A stretch of 64,000 nt of DNA from Kocuria rosea (GCF_006094695.1 NZ_CP035103.1:930001-994000), one strand, 5' to 3'. Shown: positions 17,839 through 26,238, counted from the stretch's first letter. The notes: generated by a model from the sequence alone, not told the origin. Numbers and translations: made by a program.

Positions 17839-19221
17839 TCAGGCGGTCACGGGGGCGGACTGCGCGGCGGCGCGCTCCTCCGCGGCCAGACCCTCGTCCA
17901 TGACGTCCTTCCAGAAGCCGTGCTGGACGGGGTACAGGCCCTCGTCCTCGGTGCGCACACCGGAGGCGATGACCTTGGTCATGCCGAGGGCCTGGGCCTG
18001 CTCGTCCGGGCCCTGGATCTCGTGCGCGGCGCCGCGGGACATGTCGTTCCACGGGGCGGAGGTGGCCCAGTAGGTCTTGTTGCAGGAGCGGAACTCCTCG
18101 AGGTCGTCCGGGGTCGCCATGCCCGTCGCGTTGAAGAAGTCCTCGTACTGGCGGATGCGCTTGGAGCGGTTCTCCTGGGACTCGCCCCTGGGGGCGATGC
18201 AGTAGATGGTGACCTCGGTCTGGTCCGCGGAGATCGGCCGGAAGTGGCGGATCTGCGAGGAGAACTGGTCCATGATGTACACGTTCGGGTACAGGCACAG
18301 GTTGCGCGAGATGTTGATCATGAAGTTCGCCATCTCCTCGCCGTACTTGTCGACGAGCTCCTCGCGGCGGTCCCACAGCGGGCGGTCCTGCGGGTTGGTC
18401 CACTCCTGCCACAGCAGCAGGTGGCCGTGCTCGTAGGAGTAGAACCCGCCCTTGACCTTGCCCCACTTGCCGGCGTCCATGGCCTTGGTCTTGTTGGCGG
18501 AGTCGCCGGCGGTGCGGCGGGCCGTGGTCGCGGCGTAGTTCCAGTGCACCGAGGTCACGTGGTAGCCGTCGGCGCCGTTCTCCGCCTGGACCTTCCAGTT
18601 GCCGTCGTAGGTGTAGGTCGAGGCGCCGCGCAGCACCTCGAGGCCCTCGGGGGACTGGTCCACGATCGAGTCGATCACCGTGGTGGCGTCGCCGAGGTGC
18701 TCCTCGAGGGGCAGCACGTCCGGGTTGAGGGAGCCGAACAGGAAGCCGCGGTAGGAGTCGAAGCGGGCGACCTTGGTCAGGTCGTGCGAGCCCTCCTTGT
18801 TGAAGTTCTCCGGGTAGCCGCCGTTGCGGCCGTCCTTGACCTTGAGCAGCTCGCCGGAGTTCTTGAACGTCCACCCGTGGAAGGGGCAGGTGAAGGTGGT
18901 GCGGTTGTCCGTCTTGCGCCGGCAGAGCATCGCACCGCGGTGGGAGCACGCGTTGACGATGCAGTTCAGCTTCTCCTCCTTGTCACGGGTGATGACCACC
19001 GGGGTGCGGCCGATGTAGGTGGTGAAGTAGTCGCCCACGTTGGGGATCTGCGACTCGTGGGCCAGGTACACCCAGTTGCCCTCGAAGATGTACTTCATCT
19101 CCAGCTCGAAGATCTCCTGGTCGGTGAAGATCTCCCGCTTGGCCCGGATGAGCCCGTTCTCGCGGTCGTCCACCACGGCGTCGGAGAGGACCTCGCGGAC
19201 GTGGGTCAGGTTCTCGGTCAT
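17839..19221 (-). CDS. benA: Benzoate 1,2-dioxygenase, large subunit
   Basis: Catalytic alpha subunit that adds O2 across C1-C2 of benzoate to give the cis-diol carboxylate. In 460 residues it has the Rieske cluster ligands C92/H94 (CSHRG) and C112/H115 (CPFHGW), and the mononuclear iron motif DGYHVTSVH with H221 and H226. It heads the benABCD(-R) operon; AGGAG lies close before the ATG, and the leader upstream contains five 13-bp tandem repeats. A substituted-benzoate dioxygenase is possible, but the catechol ortho-pathway genes next door favour benzoate. Confidence 0.93.
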   Translation of the reverse strand: MTENLTHVREVLSDAVVDDRENGLIRAKREIFTDQEIFELEMKYIFEGNWVYLAHESQIPNVGDYFTTYIGRTPVVITRDKEEKLNCIVNACSHRGAMLCRRKTDNRTTFTCPFHGWTFKNSGELLKVKDGRNGGYPENFNKEGSHDLTKVARFDSYRGFLFGSLNPDVLPLEEHLGDATTVIDSIVDQSPEGLEVLRGASTYTYDGNWKVQAENGADGYHVTSVHWNYAATTARRTAGDSANKTKAMDAGKWGKVKGGFYSYEHGHLLLWQEWTNPQDRPLWDRREELVDKYGEEMANFMINISRNLCLYPNVYIMDQFSSQIRHFRPISADQTEVTIYCIAPRGESQENRSKRIRQYEDFFNATGMATPDDLEEFRSCNKTYWATSAPWNDMSRGAAHEIQGPDEQAQALGMTKVIASGVRTEDEGLYPVQHGFWKDVMDEGLAAEERAAAQSAPVTA

Positions 19222-19232
19222 GACGTGCTCCT

Positions 19233-19297
19233 TCTGGTCGGGCTGCCTGGTCGGGCTGTCTGCTCGGGATGTCTGGGCGGGACGTCTGCTCGGGACG
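19233..19297 (-). repeat. Five tandem 13-bp repeats in the benA leader
   Basis: Plus-strand units at 19233, 19246, 19259, 19272 and 19285 follow the consensus YCTGSTCGGGMNG (unit 4 has GGGC for the central GSTC). They occupy the untranslated region directly upstream of the benA ribosome binding site. Individual units differ at two to four positions, so this is an old or selected array. It could bind a protein or fold in RNA. Confidence 0.8.
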
Positions 19298-19377
19298 TGC
19301 GGGCCGAAGTCTGCGACCGGCTCCTGCCGGACGGTACGGAGCCAGTCTGGTGCGCCGTGACTCCGCTCACATCAGGC

Positions 19378-19407
19378 AAACCCCTAGGACTAACCCAGGG
19401 GGTGTTT
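19378..19407. promoter_or_regulatory. Imperfect inverted repeat, candidate operator of ben/cat genes
   Basis: AAACCCCT and AGGGGGTGTTT are the arms of an imperfect palindrome roughly midway between the divergent benA and catA genes. The surrounding 19375-19450 is much AT-richer than the genome. It is a plausible binding site for the LuxR-type BenR or the LysR-type CatR. A second copy of its CCCCTAGG core overlaps the catA -10 box at 19465-19472. Confidence 0.4.
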
Positions 19408-19445
19408 ATGCCGTATTGGGTGCAGAAAAGACGCCTAATTGATAT

Positions 19446-19474
19446 TTGTCGCGTCCTGATCGCGCCCCTAGGCT
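19446..19474 (+). promoter_or_regulatory. Candidate catA promoter
   Basis: TTGTCG and TAGGCT are separated by 17 bp, which fits a sigma-A type promoter. Transcription would start near 19481, giving a leader of about 120 nt before catA. Confidence 0.5.
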
Positions 19475-19601
19475 GGTGGAGACGTCGACGTGTCCGGTGT
19501 CACAGCCGGAGGGCCCGAGCCGGCGGCCGTGAGCCGCGCCGGGAGCGGCGGGCACGAGGGGCGTCCCTGATCACCGTTCAACGAGGAATGTGGAGCACAC
19601 C

Positions 19602-20486
19602 ATGACGGAGACCCACGCGGCAACGCGCAAGGAGAACGAGGGCACCGCGGTCGAGGCCGGGTCCAAGGCGACCGAGCGGTTCACCGCCTCGGGCAAGCTG
19701 GCGAAGCTGGACGTGCCGAAGGAGCGGGTGTCCCTGCTGGCCGGTGCGGCGATCAAGGCGATCAACGACATCGCGGTCGAGCACCAGGTCACCTACGAGG
19801 AGTACAACGCGCTGAAGGCGTGGCTGATCAAGGTCGGCACCGACGGGGAGTGGCCGCTGTTCCTGGACGTGTGGCTGGAGCACACCATCGAGGACGTCAA
19901 CTCCCAGGAGCGCCCCGGCGCCGTCGGCACCATCGAGGGCCCCTACTACGTGCCGGACTCCCCGGTGCTGCCCACTCCCGCGACCCTGCAGATGCGCGAG
20001 GACGAGCCCGGCACCCCGCTGCTGTTCAAGGGCCGGTTCACCGACACCGACGGCAACCCGCTGCAGGGCGCCCAGGTGGAGATCTGGCACGCCGACGCCA
20101 ACGGCTTCTACTCCCAGTACGCCCCGGAGCTGCCCGAGTGGCTCTTCCGCGGCACGGTGAAGGCCGACGAGAACGGGTACTTCGAGATCAACACCAAGCG
20201 CCCGGCCCCGTACCAGATCCCCACCGACGGGGCCTGCGGGCAGCTCATCGGTGCGGCCGGCTGGCACGCCTGGCGCCCGGCGCACATCCACATCAAGGTC
20301 TCGGCCCCGGGCCACCAGCTGGTCACCCAGCAGCTGTACTTCCCCGGCGACCCGCACAACGCGGACGACATCGCCTCGGCGGTCAAGCCCGAGCTGATGC
20401 TGGACCCGAAGCCGCGCACCGACGGCGGCGCGGGCGAAGAGGTCGTCTACGACTACGTCCTCGCCAAGGAGGGCCAGACCAAGTAG
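19602..20486 (+). CDS. catA: Catechol 1,2-dioxygenase
   Basis: Intradiol dioxygenase that opens catechol to cis,cis-muconate using non-haem Fe(III). The 294-residue protein has the iron ligands Y170 (NGFYSQY), Y204 (PAPYQIP), H228 and H230 (PAHIHIKV) in the family spacing, after the N-terminal helical dimerisation domain. A GGAG six bases before the ATG sets the start. It diverges from benABCD and is followed by strong terminators, so it is monocistronic; the divergent layout suggests joint regulation of benzoate oxidation and ring cleavage. Confidence 0.94.
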   Translation: MTETHAATRKENEGTAVEAGSKATERFTASGKLAKLDVPKERVSLLAGAAIKAINDIAVEHQVTYEEYNALKAWLIKVGTDGEWPLFLDVWLEHTIEDVNSQERPGAVGTIEGPYYVPDSPVLPTPATLQMREDEPGTPLLFKGRFTDTDGNPLQGAQVEIWHADANGFYSQYAPELPEWLFRGTVKADENGYFEINTKRPAPYQIPTDGACGQLIGAAGWHAWRPAHIHIKVSAPGHQLVTQQLYFPGDPHNADDIASAVKPELMLDPKPRTDGGAGEEVVYDYVLAKEGQTK

Positions 20487-20517
20487 GACGCCGGCCGCGG
20501 GCGCACCGCCCGCGGCG

Positions 20518-20563
20518 CACAGGAGCACCCCCGCAGGCCTCGGCCCGCGGGGGTGCTCCTGTG
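20518..20563 (+). terminator. Terminator of catA
   Basis: A perfect stem of at least 16 bp (ACAGGAGCACCCCCGC and its complement) with a 12-nt loop lies 32 bp after the catA stop. A smaller hairpin, GCCGCGGGC/GCCCGCGGC, immediately precedes it. Confidence 0.85.
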
Positions 20564-20656
20564 TCCCGGCCGGGCCGTCCGGCCACGGCGCCGAGCGCGC
20601 CCGAAGTCGCCTCCCGGGCCGCCGCGGCCGTCGAGGACACAAAACGCACAGGCGGC

Positions 20657-20685
20657 TTGCTCATGCAGATCACTGGGTCTAAGGT
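20657..20685 (+). promoter_or_regulatory. Promoter of the 6C RNA
   Basis: TTGCTC and TAAGGT are separated by 17 bp, immediately before the 6C RNA. This is one of the more AT-rich promoter regions of the window. Confidence 0.65.
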
Positions 20686-20691
20686 AAATCT

Positions 20692-20825
20692 GTCGTCGGC
20701 GATGGCCCGGAGGTGATCCCCCCATCTGCCTCCGGATGGTTCCTGCCGGCGACTGGTGTCCCATTCCCCCGATCGGGATGCCTGACAGGCCCTGCCGATC
20801 CCCCCATGCGGCAGGGCCTGTCCCC
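20692..20825 (+). ncRNA. 6C small RNA
   Basis: The actinobacterial 6C RNA is defined by two stem-loops, each presenting six cytosines. The first hairpin here is CGGAGG/CCTCCG enclosing ATCCCCCCAT, near 20708-20735. The second, 20784-20822, has a perfect 14-bp stem (GACAGGCCCTGCCG and its complement) with ATCCCCCCAT in the loop and also acts as the terminator. The transcript would be about 130 nt from a well-formed promoter. No ORF explains it. 6C RNAs act on mRNAs through the C-rich loops; targets here are unknown. The 5' end is estimated from the promoter. Confidence 0.85.
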
Positions 20826-20886
20826 TGCGCGGGGCGGTTCCGGGCCGCGGACGGCCTCGGCCGGTGGGCGGCTCAGGCGCCCGGCG

Positions 20887-21369
20887 TCAGCACAGCCCCA
20901 GCTCCTCGAGCCGGGGGAGCACCTTGCCGGAGACGGAGAGCAGCGCGTCCATCTCCTCCCGGGTCAGGTGGTCGATCAGCGCCGCCCGCACGAGCTCCAG
21001 GTGGCCGGGGGCGGAGGCCTCGATGGCACGCCGCCCCTCCGGGGTGATCCGCACGTCGAGGCCGCGGGCGTCGCTGTCGCACGGCAGCCGTTCGAGCAGC
21101 CCGCGCCGGGCCATGCGGGAGAGCAGGTGGGAGAGGCGGCTGCGCTCCCAGCCGAGCTCGTGGAGCAGGTCGCGGGAGCGGATCACGCCGGTGCTGCTCT
21201 CGGACAGCTGGACGAGGACCTCGTACTCCGAGCCGGACAGCGCGCTGTCCCGGGACAGCTGGCGGTCCACCGCGGTCTGCATGCCGCGGCTCAGGGCCAG
21301 GAAGCCGCGCCAGACGCGCTGCTCCTCGTCGGACAGCCAGTTGACCTCATCGGTCTCCGGGTGGCTCAT
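20887..21369 (-). CDS. MarR-family transcriptional regulator
   Basis: A 160-residue winged-helix regulator. The recognition region is LLHELGWERSRLSHLLSRMARRGLLER and the wing contains DARGLDVRITPEGR, the classical MarR signature. It is preceded by GAGAGGA. Its promoter (TTGACA-18-TATAGT) contains a TTGACGTGTCAA palindrome, so it probably represses itself. A similar motif lies before the hydroquinone reductase-like gene at 22319, its likely target. Its inducer may be a quinone or phenolic compound, which would fit the neighbouring benzoate/catechol island; that is inference. Confidence 0.85.
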   Translation of the reverse strand: MSHPETDEVNWLSDEEQRVWRGFLALSRGMQTAVDRQLSRDSALSGSEYEVLVQLSESSTGVIRSRDLLHELGWERSRLSHLLSRMARRGLLERLPCDSDARGLDVRITPEGRRAIEASAPGHLELVRAALIDHLTREEMDALLSVSGKVLPRLEELGLC

Positions 21370-21402
21370 GCGGCGGTCCTCTCGTGGCGCGGGAAAACCC
21401 TC

Positions 21403-21432
21403 ACTATAAATTGACGTGTCAACAAATGTCAA
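21403..21432 (-). promoter_or_regulatory. Promoter and operator of the marR-type gene
   Basis: On the minus strand TTGACA (21432-21427) and TATAGT (21408-21403) are separated by 18 bp, the best consensus promoter in the window. The near-palindrome TTGACGTGTCAA (21411-21422) sits in the spacer, where bound repressor would block RNA polymerase. Confidence 0.65.
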
Positions 21433-22124
21433 CCGCCGACAGGGTCCTCCGGTGGGTCCGGGCGGTCGCCGGCGTCGCGGCCGTACCGTGCCGGGCGGCG
21501 GTGGATCCACTCCGAGTCGTAGAGGTCGCCGGGCCCGCGCGCGGGCCGCCGGAGCCGCTCGGCGTAGCCGGTGGGGCGCAGCGGGGAGTCGTCGTCGTCG
21601 ACCGGGGTGAACGAGGCCATGGCGACGAGTCCGAAGCCCAGGCCGGCCGCGACGACCAGCGTCATCCCCGAGACGACCAGGACGCTGACGTACTCGTCGG
21701 CCAGGTGCGCACCCGTGGTGCCCGCCAGCAGCGGCTGGACAGCGAACGCCCCGGCGAGGGGCAGGAGGCCCAGCAGCAGCAGGGTGGCGGGGACGAGCCA
21801 CAGCTTCGAGCGGCTCCGCAGCGGGGGCACCGAGGCGTCCCGGAGGGCCGGGTGCAGCTGGGCCTGGACGACGACGAAGCCCGCGAGCCCGGGCAGCCCG
21901 AGCAGCGCTCCGACCGCCCACCCCCACACATGGCCCAGGGCGGCGAGTCCGCCGCCGAGCAGGAGGCCCAGCAGGATGAGGGTGAAGGAGAGCCCGCGCG
22001 CCATCCGCCGGGCGGCCCGGGGCGAGGTCGCAGGCCCGCGGGCCGCCCGGGGCGCGGTCCGGGGCGGGACGTGCTGCGGGGGAAGGCGCTGGCCGTACTC
22101 GGGCTCGTTGCCGTGGGTGCTCAT
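21429..22124 (-). CDS. Four-helix membrane protein of unknown function
   Basis: A 231-residue protein with a Pro/Arg-rich N-terminal tail of about 45 residues, then two pairs of hydrophobic helices (about 45-95 and 110-170) and an acidic, Pro-rich cytoplasmic tail. I recognise no family motif. Its 3' end abuts the marR operator. No clear Shine-Dalgarno sequence precedes the ATG. Confidence 0.65.
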   Translation of the reverse strand: MSTHGNEPEYGQRLPPQHVPPRTAPRAARGPATSPRAARRMARGLSFTLILLGLLLGGGLAALGHVWGWAVGALLGLPGLAGFVVVQAQLHPALRDASVPPLRSRSKLWLVPATLLLLGLLPLAGAFAVQPLLAGTTGAHLADEYVSVLVVSGMTLVVAAGLGFGLVAMASFTPVDDDDSPLRPTGYAERLRRPARGPGDLYDSEWIHRRPARYGRDAGDRPDPPEDPVGG

Positions 22125-22215
22125 GGGCGGGCTGTTTCCGTGGTGTGAGGGTGCCGGACGCCTCCACTGTAGACCTCGCCTCCGACGGGAGCTCCCGCTG
22201 GCGCCCTCTCTGTGA

Positions 22216-22230
22216 TTGACATATCATCAA
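22216..22230 (+). promoter_or_regulatory. Operator-like site upstream of the hydroquinone reductase gene
   Basis: TTGACATATCATCAA shares the TTGACRTRTCA core with the operator in the marR-type promoter. It overlaps a -10-like TATCAT (22222-22227), which suggests repression by the MarR protein. Confidence 0.5.
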
Positions 22231-22318
22231 AACCGAGGGGCGGGAGGTGCGGCCGTCCCGCCGCCGACCGTCGTCCCGGCCGGTGGCGCCCCGTCCCGCC
22301 GCACCGCGAGGAGCCACC

Positions 22319-23395
22319 ATGTCACAGCGCAGCACCCAGCGGTCCGAGCACAGCACCGCCGGCGCCTACGTGCATCCCGGCGAGGAGTTCACCCGGGACA
22401 CCGCCTACATCGAGGACCGTATCGTCCGCGACCCGGCGCGCGCCGACGTGCCCGAGGGGGCGCGGGCCTGGCCCGTCGAAGCCGGCCGCTACCGGCTCGT
22501 CGCCGCGCGGGCCTGCCCCTGGGCCAACCGCACCCTCATCGTGCGACGGCTCCTGGGGCTCGAGGACGCCCTCTCCGTGGGGCTGCCCGGTCCCGTCCAC
22601 GACGTCCGGTCGTGGACCTTCGACCTCGACGCGGACGGCAGGGACCCGGTGCTGGGCATCGAGCGGCTCCAGGAGGCGTACTTCGCCCGCTACCCCGACT
22701 ACCCGCGGGGCATCACCGTGCCGGCGGTCGTGGAGATCGCGAGCGGCCAGGTGGTGACCAACGACTTCCCGCAGATCACGGAGGACCTCGCCAAGGAGTG
22801 GGGCGCCTTCCACCGCGAGGGCGCCCCCGACCTCTGGCCGGCCGATCTCGAGGACGAGATGCGCGAGGTCATGCAGCGGGTCTACACCGAGGTCAACAAC
22901 GGGGTCTACCGGTGCGGCTTCGCCGGCTCCCAGCGCGCCCACGAGAAGGCCTACGAGCGGCTGTGGGTCGCCATGGACTGGCTCGAGGACCGCCTCTCGA
23001 CCCGCCGCTACCTCATGGGGGAGCACATCACCGAGGCGGACGTGCGGCTGTTCACCACCCTGGTGCGCTTCGACCCGGTCTACCACTCGCACTTCAAGTG
23101 CTCGCGCAACAAGCTCACCGAGATGCCCCACCTGTGGGGCTACGCCCGGGACCTCTTCCAGACGCCGGGCTTCGGCGACACCGTGGACTTCGAGCAGATC
23201 AAGCAGCACTACTTCGTGGTCCACGAGGACATCAACCCGAACCAGATCGTGCCCGTGGGCCCGGACCTGGCCAACTGGGTGTCCGCGCACGGCCGGGAGG
23301 CCCTCGGCGGCTCGCCCTTCGGGGCGGGGACCGCGCCGGGCCCCGTCCGGCCGGAGGAGCGGGTTGACGGACGTCACACGCCCCTGACCGTCTGA
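22319..23395 (+). CDS. Glutathionyl-hydroquinone reductase-like (YqjG/Ecm4 family) protein
   Basis: A 358-residue glutathione-transferase-fold protein of the Omega-like YqjG/Ecm4 group. The catalytic cysteine is C66 in RACPWANR, and the family segments DFPQIT, GVYRCGFA and the C-terminal HYF--HEDINPNQIVPVGP are present. Family enzymes reductively remove the thiol from glutathionyl-hydroquinones. Actinobacteria mostly use mycothiol, so mycothiol adducts are the likely substrate. The ATG follows AGGAG with short spacing. The upstream site suggests control by the nearby MarR regulator. Confidence 0.85.
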   Translation: MSQRSTQRSEHSTAGAYVHPGEEFTRDTAYIEDRIVRDPARADVPEGARAWPVEAGRYRLVAARACPWANRTLIVRRLLGLEDALSVGLPGPVHDVRSWTFDLDADGRDPVLGIERLQEAYFARYPDYPRGITVPAVVEIASGQVVTNDFPQITEDLAKEWGAFHREGAPDLWPADLEDEMREVMQRVYTEVNNGVYRCGFAGSQRAHEKAYERLWVAMDWLEDRLSTRRYLMGEHITEADVRLFTTLVRFDPVYHSHFKCSRNKLTEMPHLWGYARDLFQTPGFGDTVDFEQIKQHYFVVHEDINPNQIVPVGPDLANWVSAHGREALGGSPFGAGTAPGPVRPEERVDGRHTPLTV

Positions 23396-23398
23396 GCG

Positions 23399-23427
23399 TT
23401 CCGCCGGATCGGCGCGCGGCCTAGACT
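23399..23427 (+). promoter_or_regulatory. Candidate promoter of the CitE-like gene
   Basis: TAGACT (23422-23427) lies 17 bp after TTCCGC, a weak -35. The position immediately after the previous gene, about 90 bp before the next start, supports a promoter. Confidence 0.4.
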
Positions 23428-23517
23428 GGACAGCTCCTACGGCCCGGGCCCGTTCACGGGGACGGGTGCCCAGGGGTCTCCCGTCCCCGCTGACCTCATC
23501 CCGGAAAGGACCCTCAC

Positions 23518-24363
23518 GTGGCCCCCTACCGCAACCAGCGCGCCGCCGCGCTGCCCGCCCGCCTGTCCCGCTCCTGGCTGCTCACCTCGGCCGCCGACCC
23601 GTCCGTCTTCCCCGCGGCCCTCGCCTCCGAGGCGGACTCCGTGGTCTTCGACATCGAGGACGCCATTCCCGCCGAGGGCAAGGACCAGGCCCGGCAGAAC
23701 GTCGTCGAGGCCTTCGAGGCCGGGGCGAGCGCGTGGGTGCGGATCAACGACATCACCACGCCGTACTGGGAGCAGGACCTCGCCGCGCTCAGCCGGGTCG
23801 GCCACCTGCGCGGGATCATGCTGGCCAAGACGGAGCACCCCGACCACATCACCAAGACGGCCATGATGGCCCCGGCCGGCACCCCCGTGGTGGCGCTCAT
23901 CGAGTCGGCGGTGGGGATCATGAACGCCAACGACATCGCCCGCGCCCCGGGCGTGTTCCGGCTCGCCTTCGGGGTCGGCGACTTCCGCCGGGACACCGGC
24001 GTCAGCGCGGACCCCCTGGCGCTCGCGTTCGCGCGCTCGAGCCTCGTGGTGGCCTCCCGGGTGGGGGAGCTGCCCGGTCCCATCGACGGGCCGACCCTGG
24101 GCGCCTCCGAGGAGGGCCTCGCCGAGGCGTGCGCCGTGACACAGTCCATGGGCATGACCGGCAAGCTGTGCCTGGACCCGCAGCAGACCGACGGGATCAA
24201 CCGCCACCTCGCTCCGAGCGAGCAGGAGATCACCTGGGCCCGCGAGCTCATCACGCAGCACGACTCCGGGCACGTGGTGGGCGACGGCAGCTATCTGCCC
24301 CGCCTGGCCCGGGCCCGCAAGGTCTCCGAGCTGGCGCAGACCTACGGTCTCTGGAACCGCTGA
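23518..24363 (+). CDS. CitE-like HpcH/HpaI lyase family protein
   Basis: A 281-residue TIM-barrel protein of the CitE/HpcH-HpaI group, which cleaves or forms C-C bonds of acyl-CoA or oxoacid substrates with Mg2+. Motifs seen are VVFDIEDAIP near residue 42, VRIND, the catalytic-region ALIESAVGIMN and the metal-binding FGVGDFRRDTG. No citrate lyase alpha or gamma genes are nearby, so citrate lyase itself is unlikely; a malyl- or citramalyl-CoA lyase or thioesterase is possible. The GTG start follows GGAAAGGA. Confidence 0.8.
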   Translation: MAPYRNQRAAALPARLSRSWLLTSAADPSVFPAALASEADSVVFDIEDAIPAEGKDQARQNVVEAFEAGASAWVRINDITTPYWEQDLAALSRVGHLRGIMLAKTEHPDHITKTAMMAPAGTPVVALIESAVGIMNANDIARAPGVFRLAFGVGDFRRDTGVSADPLALAFARSSLVVASRVGELPGPIDGPTLGASEEGLAEACAVTQSMGMTGKLCLDPQQTDGINRHLAPSEQEITWARELITQHDSGHVVGDGSYLPRLARARKVSELAQTYGLWNR

Positions 24364-24381
24364 GCGCTCCGGGCGCCCGGC

Positions 24382-25098
24382 TCAGCCCAGCCAGCGGGTC
24401 ATGAGCTCCCGGAACACGGGGTCCGTCAGCGTCGCGGCCCGGTGGTGGGCGGGCACGGGGTCCCCGTCCGGGACGGACGGCACGGCCACGACCACCAGTC
24501 CCGCCGCCACGGCCGAGGTCGCGCCCACCACGGAGTCCTCCACGGCCAGGGCCTCACCCGGGGCGAAGCCCAGCCGCCGCACCGCCTCGGTGTAGATGTC
24601 CGGGGCCGGCTTGCCGCGCGGCACGTCCTCGGAGGAGACCCAGGTGCTGAGGTGGGGGGCGAAGCCGGCCTCCTCCAGCTTCACGCCGAGGATCGTGCTC
24701 GTGGAGTTGCTGGCCACGGCCACGGGCAGCCGCTCGGCGAACGCGCGCACCGTCTCGAGCGCGCCCGGCAGGGGCACGATGTGCCCGGTCAGCGTCTCCT
24801 CCTCGGTGCGCAGCACGTCTGCGTGGACCGCGGCGCGGTCGGCCCGGGCGGCCTCGGCGATCGCCGTGGCGACGTCCGCCGCGGACCAGCCCATCATCCG
24901 GCGCTCCATGGCCTCGGTGAACTCGAGCCCGTAGCGCTCCGAGACGGCGCGCTGGACCCGGGCCCAGTTCGCCTCCGTGTCCATGAGGATGCCGTCGCAG
25001 TCGAAGACCACGCACGCCGGGGCCCACCCGGGGGCGGGCGCCGGCAGCTCGGGGGAGGACGTGGGCGGCGACGGCGTGGGGGCGGGGAAGGACGTCAT
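24382..25098 (-). CDS. HAD-superfamily hydrolase (phosphoglycolate phosphatase-like)
   Basis: A 238-residue HAD phosphatase or phosphomutase. Motif I is FDCDGILMDTE (D33 and D35), motif II is the serine in VASNST, the lysine is in GKPAPDIY and motif IV is VEDSVVGATSAVAAG. The helical cap between motifs I and II places it in the subgroup of sugar-phosphate and phosphoglycolate phosphatases. The N-terminal 28 residues are Pro/Ser-rich. It converges with the CitE-like gene 18 bp away. Confidence 0.82.
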   Translation of the reverse strand: MTSFPAPTPSPPTSSPELPAPAPGWAPACVVFDCDGILMDTEANWARVQRAVSERYGLEFTEAMERRMMGWSAADVATAIAEAARADRAAVHADVLRTEEETLTGHIVPLPGALETVRAFAERLPVAVASNSTSTILGVKLEEAGFAPHLSTWVSSEDVPRGKPAPDIYTEAVRRLGFAPGEALAVEDSVVGATSAVAAGLVVVAVPSVPDGDPVPAHHRAATLTDPVFRELMTRWLG

Positions 25099-25191
25099 GC
25101 TCCCATGGTGCCCCACCGGGCGCCGTCCGGGGCGGGGGTGTGAGCAGGACAACGCCCGGGAGGACGCCCGGAATAAGCACCCCGGCCGGGG

Positions 25192-26238
25192 GTGTTGCCG
25201 CCACCGAACCCCTTCGTGCCATCCCCGACGGAAGAAGCCCCGCCCTTGCCCGCCACGCCCCGCGTCCCGCTGTCCGCCCTCGACCTCGTGCCCCTCTCGG
25301 AGGGCCGCTCCACCGCGGACGCCCTCCGCGAGGCGCTGGACCTCGCCCGCCGGCTCGACACCTCCGGCTACCGGCGCCTGTGGTACGCCGAGCACCACAA
25401 CACGGAGGCGTTCGCGTCCTCCGCCACGGCGGTGCTCGTCGGGCAGTCGCTCGCCGCCACGGAGCGCCTCAGCGTGGGCTCCGGCGGGATCATGCTGCCC
25501 AACCACGTGCCGCTGACCGTGGCCGAGGCCTTCGGCACGCTCGCCAACCTCTACCCCGGCCGCGTGGAGCTGGGCCTGGGCCGGGCGCCCGGCACCGACA
25601 TGCGCACCGCCCTGGAGCTGCGGCGGGGCCACGCCGGCCACGACACCTTCGAGGCCGACGTACGCCGTCTGGTGCGGCTGTTCGGCGGGCAGGAGCAGGA
25701 GGTCGTCCGGGCGCCCGTGGCCCGGCACACTGACGTTCCCCTGTGGATCCTCGGCTCGTCGACGGGCGGCGCTGAGGTCGCCGCCCGGCTCGGCCTGCCC
25801 TACGCGTTCGCCTCCCACTTCGCCCCGGCCAGGATCATGGACGCCATCGCCCTGTACCGGCAGCGCTTCGACGCGCAGGCCCCGACCGCCACGGTCGAGC
25901 GCCCGCACGTGATGGTCGCGGCGAACATCCTCGCCGCCGACACCGACGAGGAGGCGCGACGCCAGTTCAGCACCCACCAGCTGCTGGTGCGCGGGATCGC
26001 CCGCAACGACCGCCGGCCGCTCCAGCCGCCCGTCGAGCGCGTGGAGCTCACCGCGGCGGAGGCGGGCATGGTGCAGGAGCACCTCGCCGTCTCGGCGGTC
26101 GGCACGCCCGAGCGGGTGGTCGCCGATCTCGAGCAGATCGTCGAGCTCACCCGGGCCGACGAGCTGATGCTCAACAGCTACGCCCACGACCCCGAGGTGC
26201 GCGCCCGGTCCTACGAGCTCGTCGCCCACGCCTGGTGA
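25192..26238 (+). CDS. Luciferase-like (LLM) flavin-dependent oxidoreductase
   Basis: A TIM-barrel FMN/F420-dependent monooxygenase of the LLM class. The N-terminal [28 protein letters not shown] and [10 protein letters not shown] segments are typical of the MsnO8-like group, as is the C-terminal [16 protein letters not shown]. Substrate is unknown. The GTG at 25192 gives 348 residues, but a TTG at 25246 preceded by GGAAG would start right at the family N terminus, so the first 18 residues are doubtful. Confidence 0.82.
   Translation: MLPPPNPFVPSPTEEAPPLPATPRVPLSALDLVPLSEGRSTADALREALDLARRLDTSGYRRLWYAEHHNTEAFASSATAVLVGQSLAATERLSVGSGGIMLPNHVPLTVAEAFGTLANLYPGRVELGLGRAPGTDMRTALELRRGHAGHDTFEADVRRLVRLFGGQEQEVVRAPVARHTDVPLWILGSSTGGAEVAARLGLPYAFASHFAPARIMDAIALYRQRFDAQAPTATVERPHVMVAANILAADTDEEARRQFSTHQLLVRGIARNDRRPLQPPVERVELTAAEAGMVQEHLAVSAVGTPERVVADLEQIVELTRADELMLNSYAHDPEVRARSYELVAHAW

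Noticed and set aside
19233..19297. CRISPR array
   Set aside because: The 13-bp units are contiguous with no spacers and there are no cas genes anywhere in the window.
23518..24363. Citrate lyase beta subunit (citE of citrate fermentation)
   Set aside because: No citD, citF or citrate lyase accessory genes are present, and stand-alone CitE-like proteins usually have other substrates.
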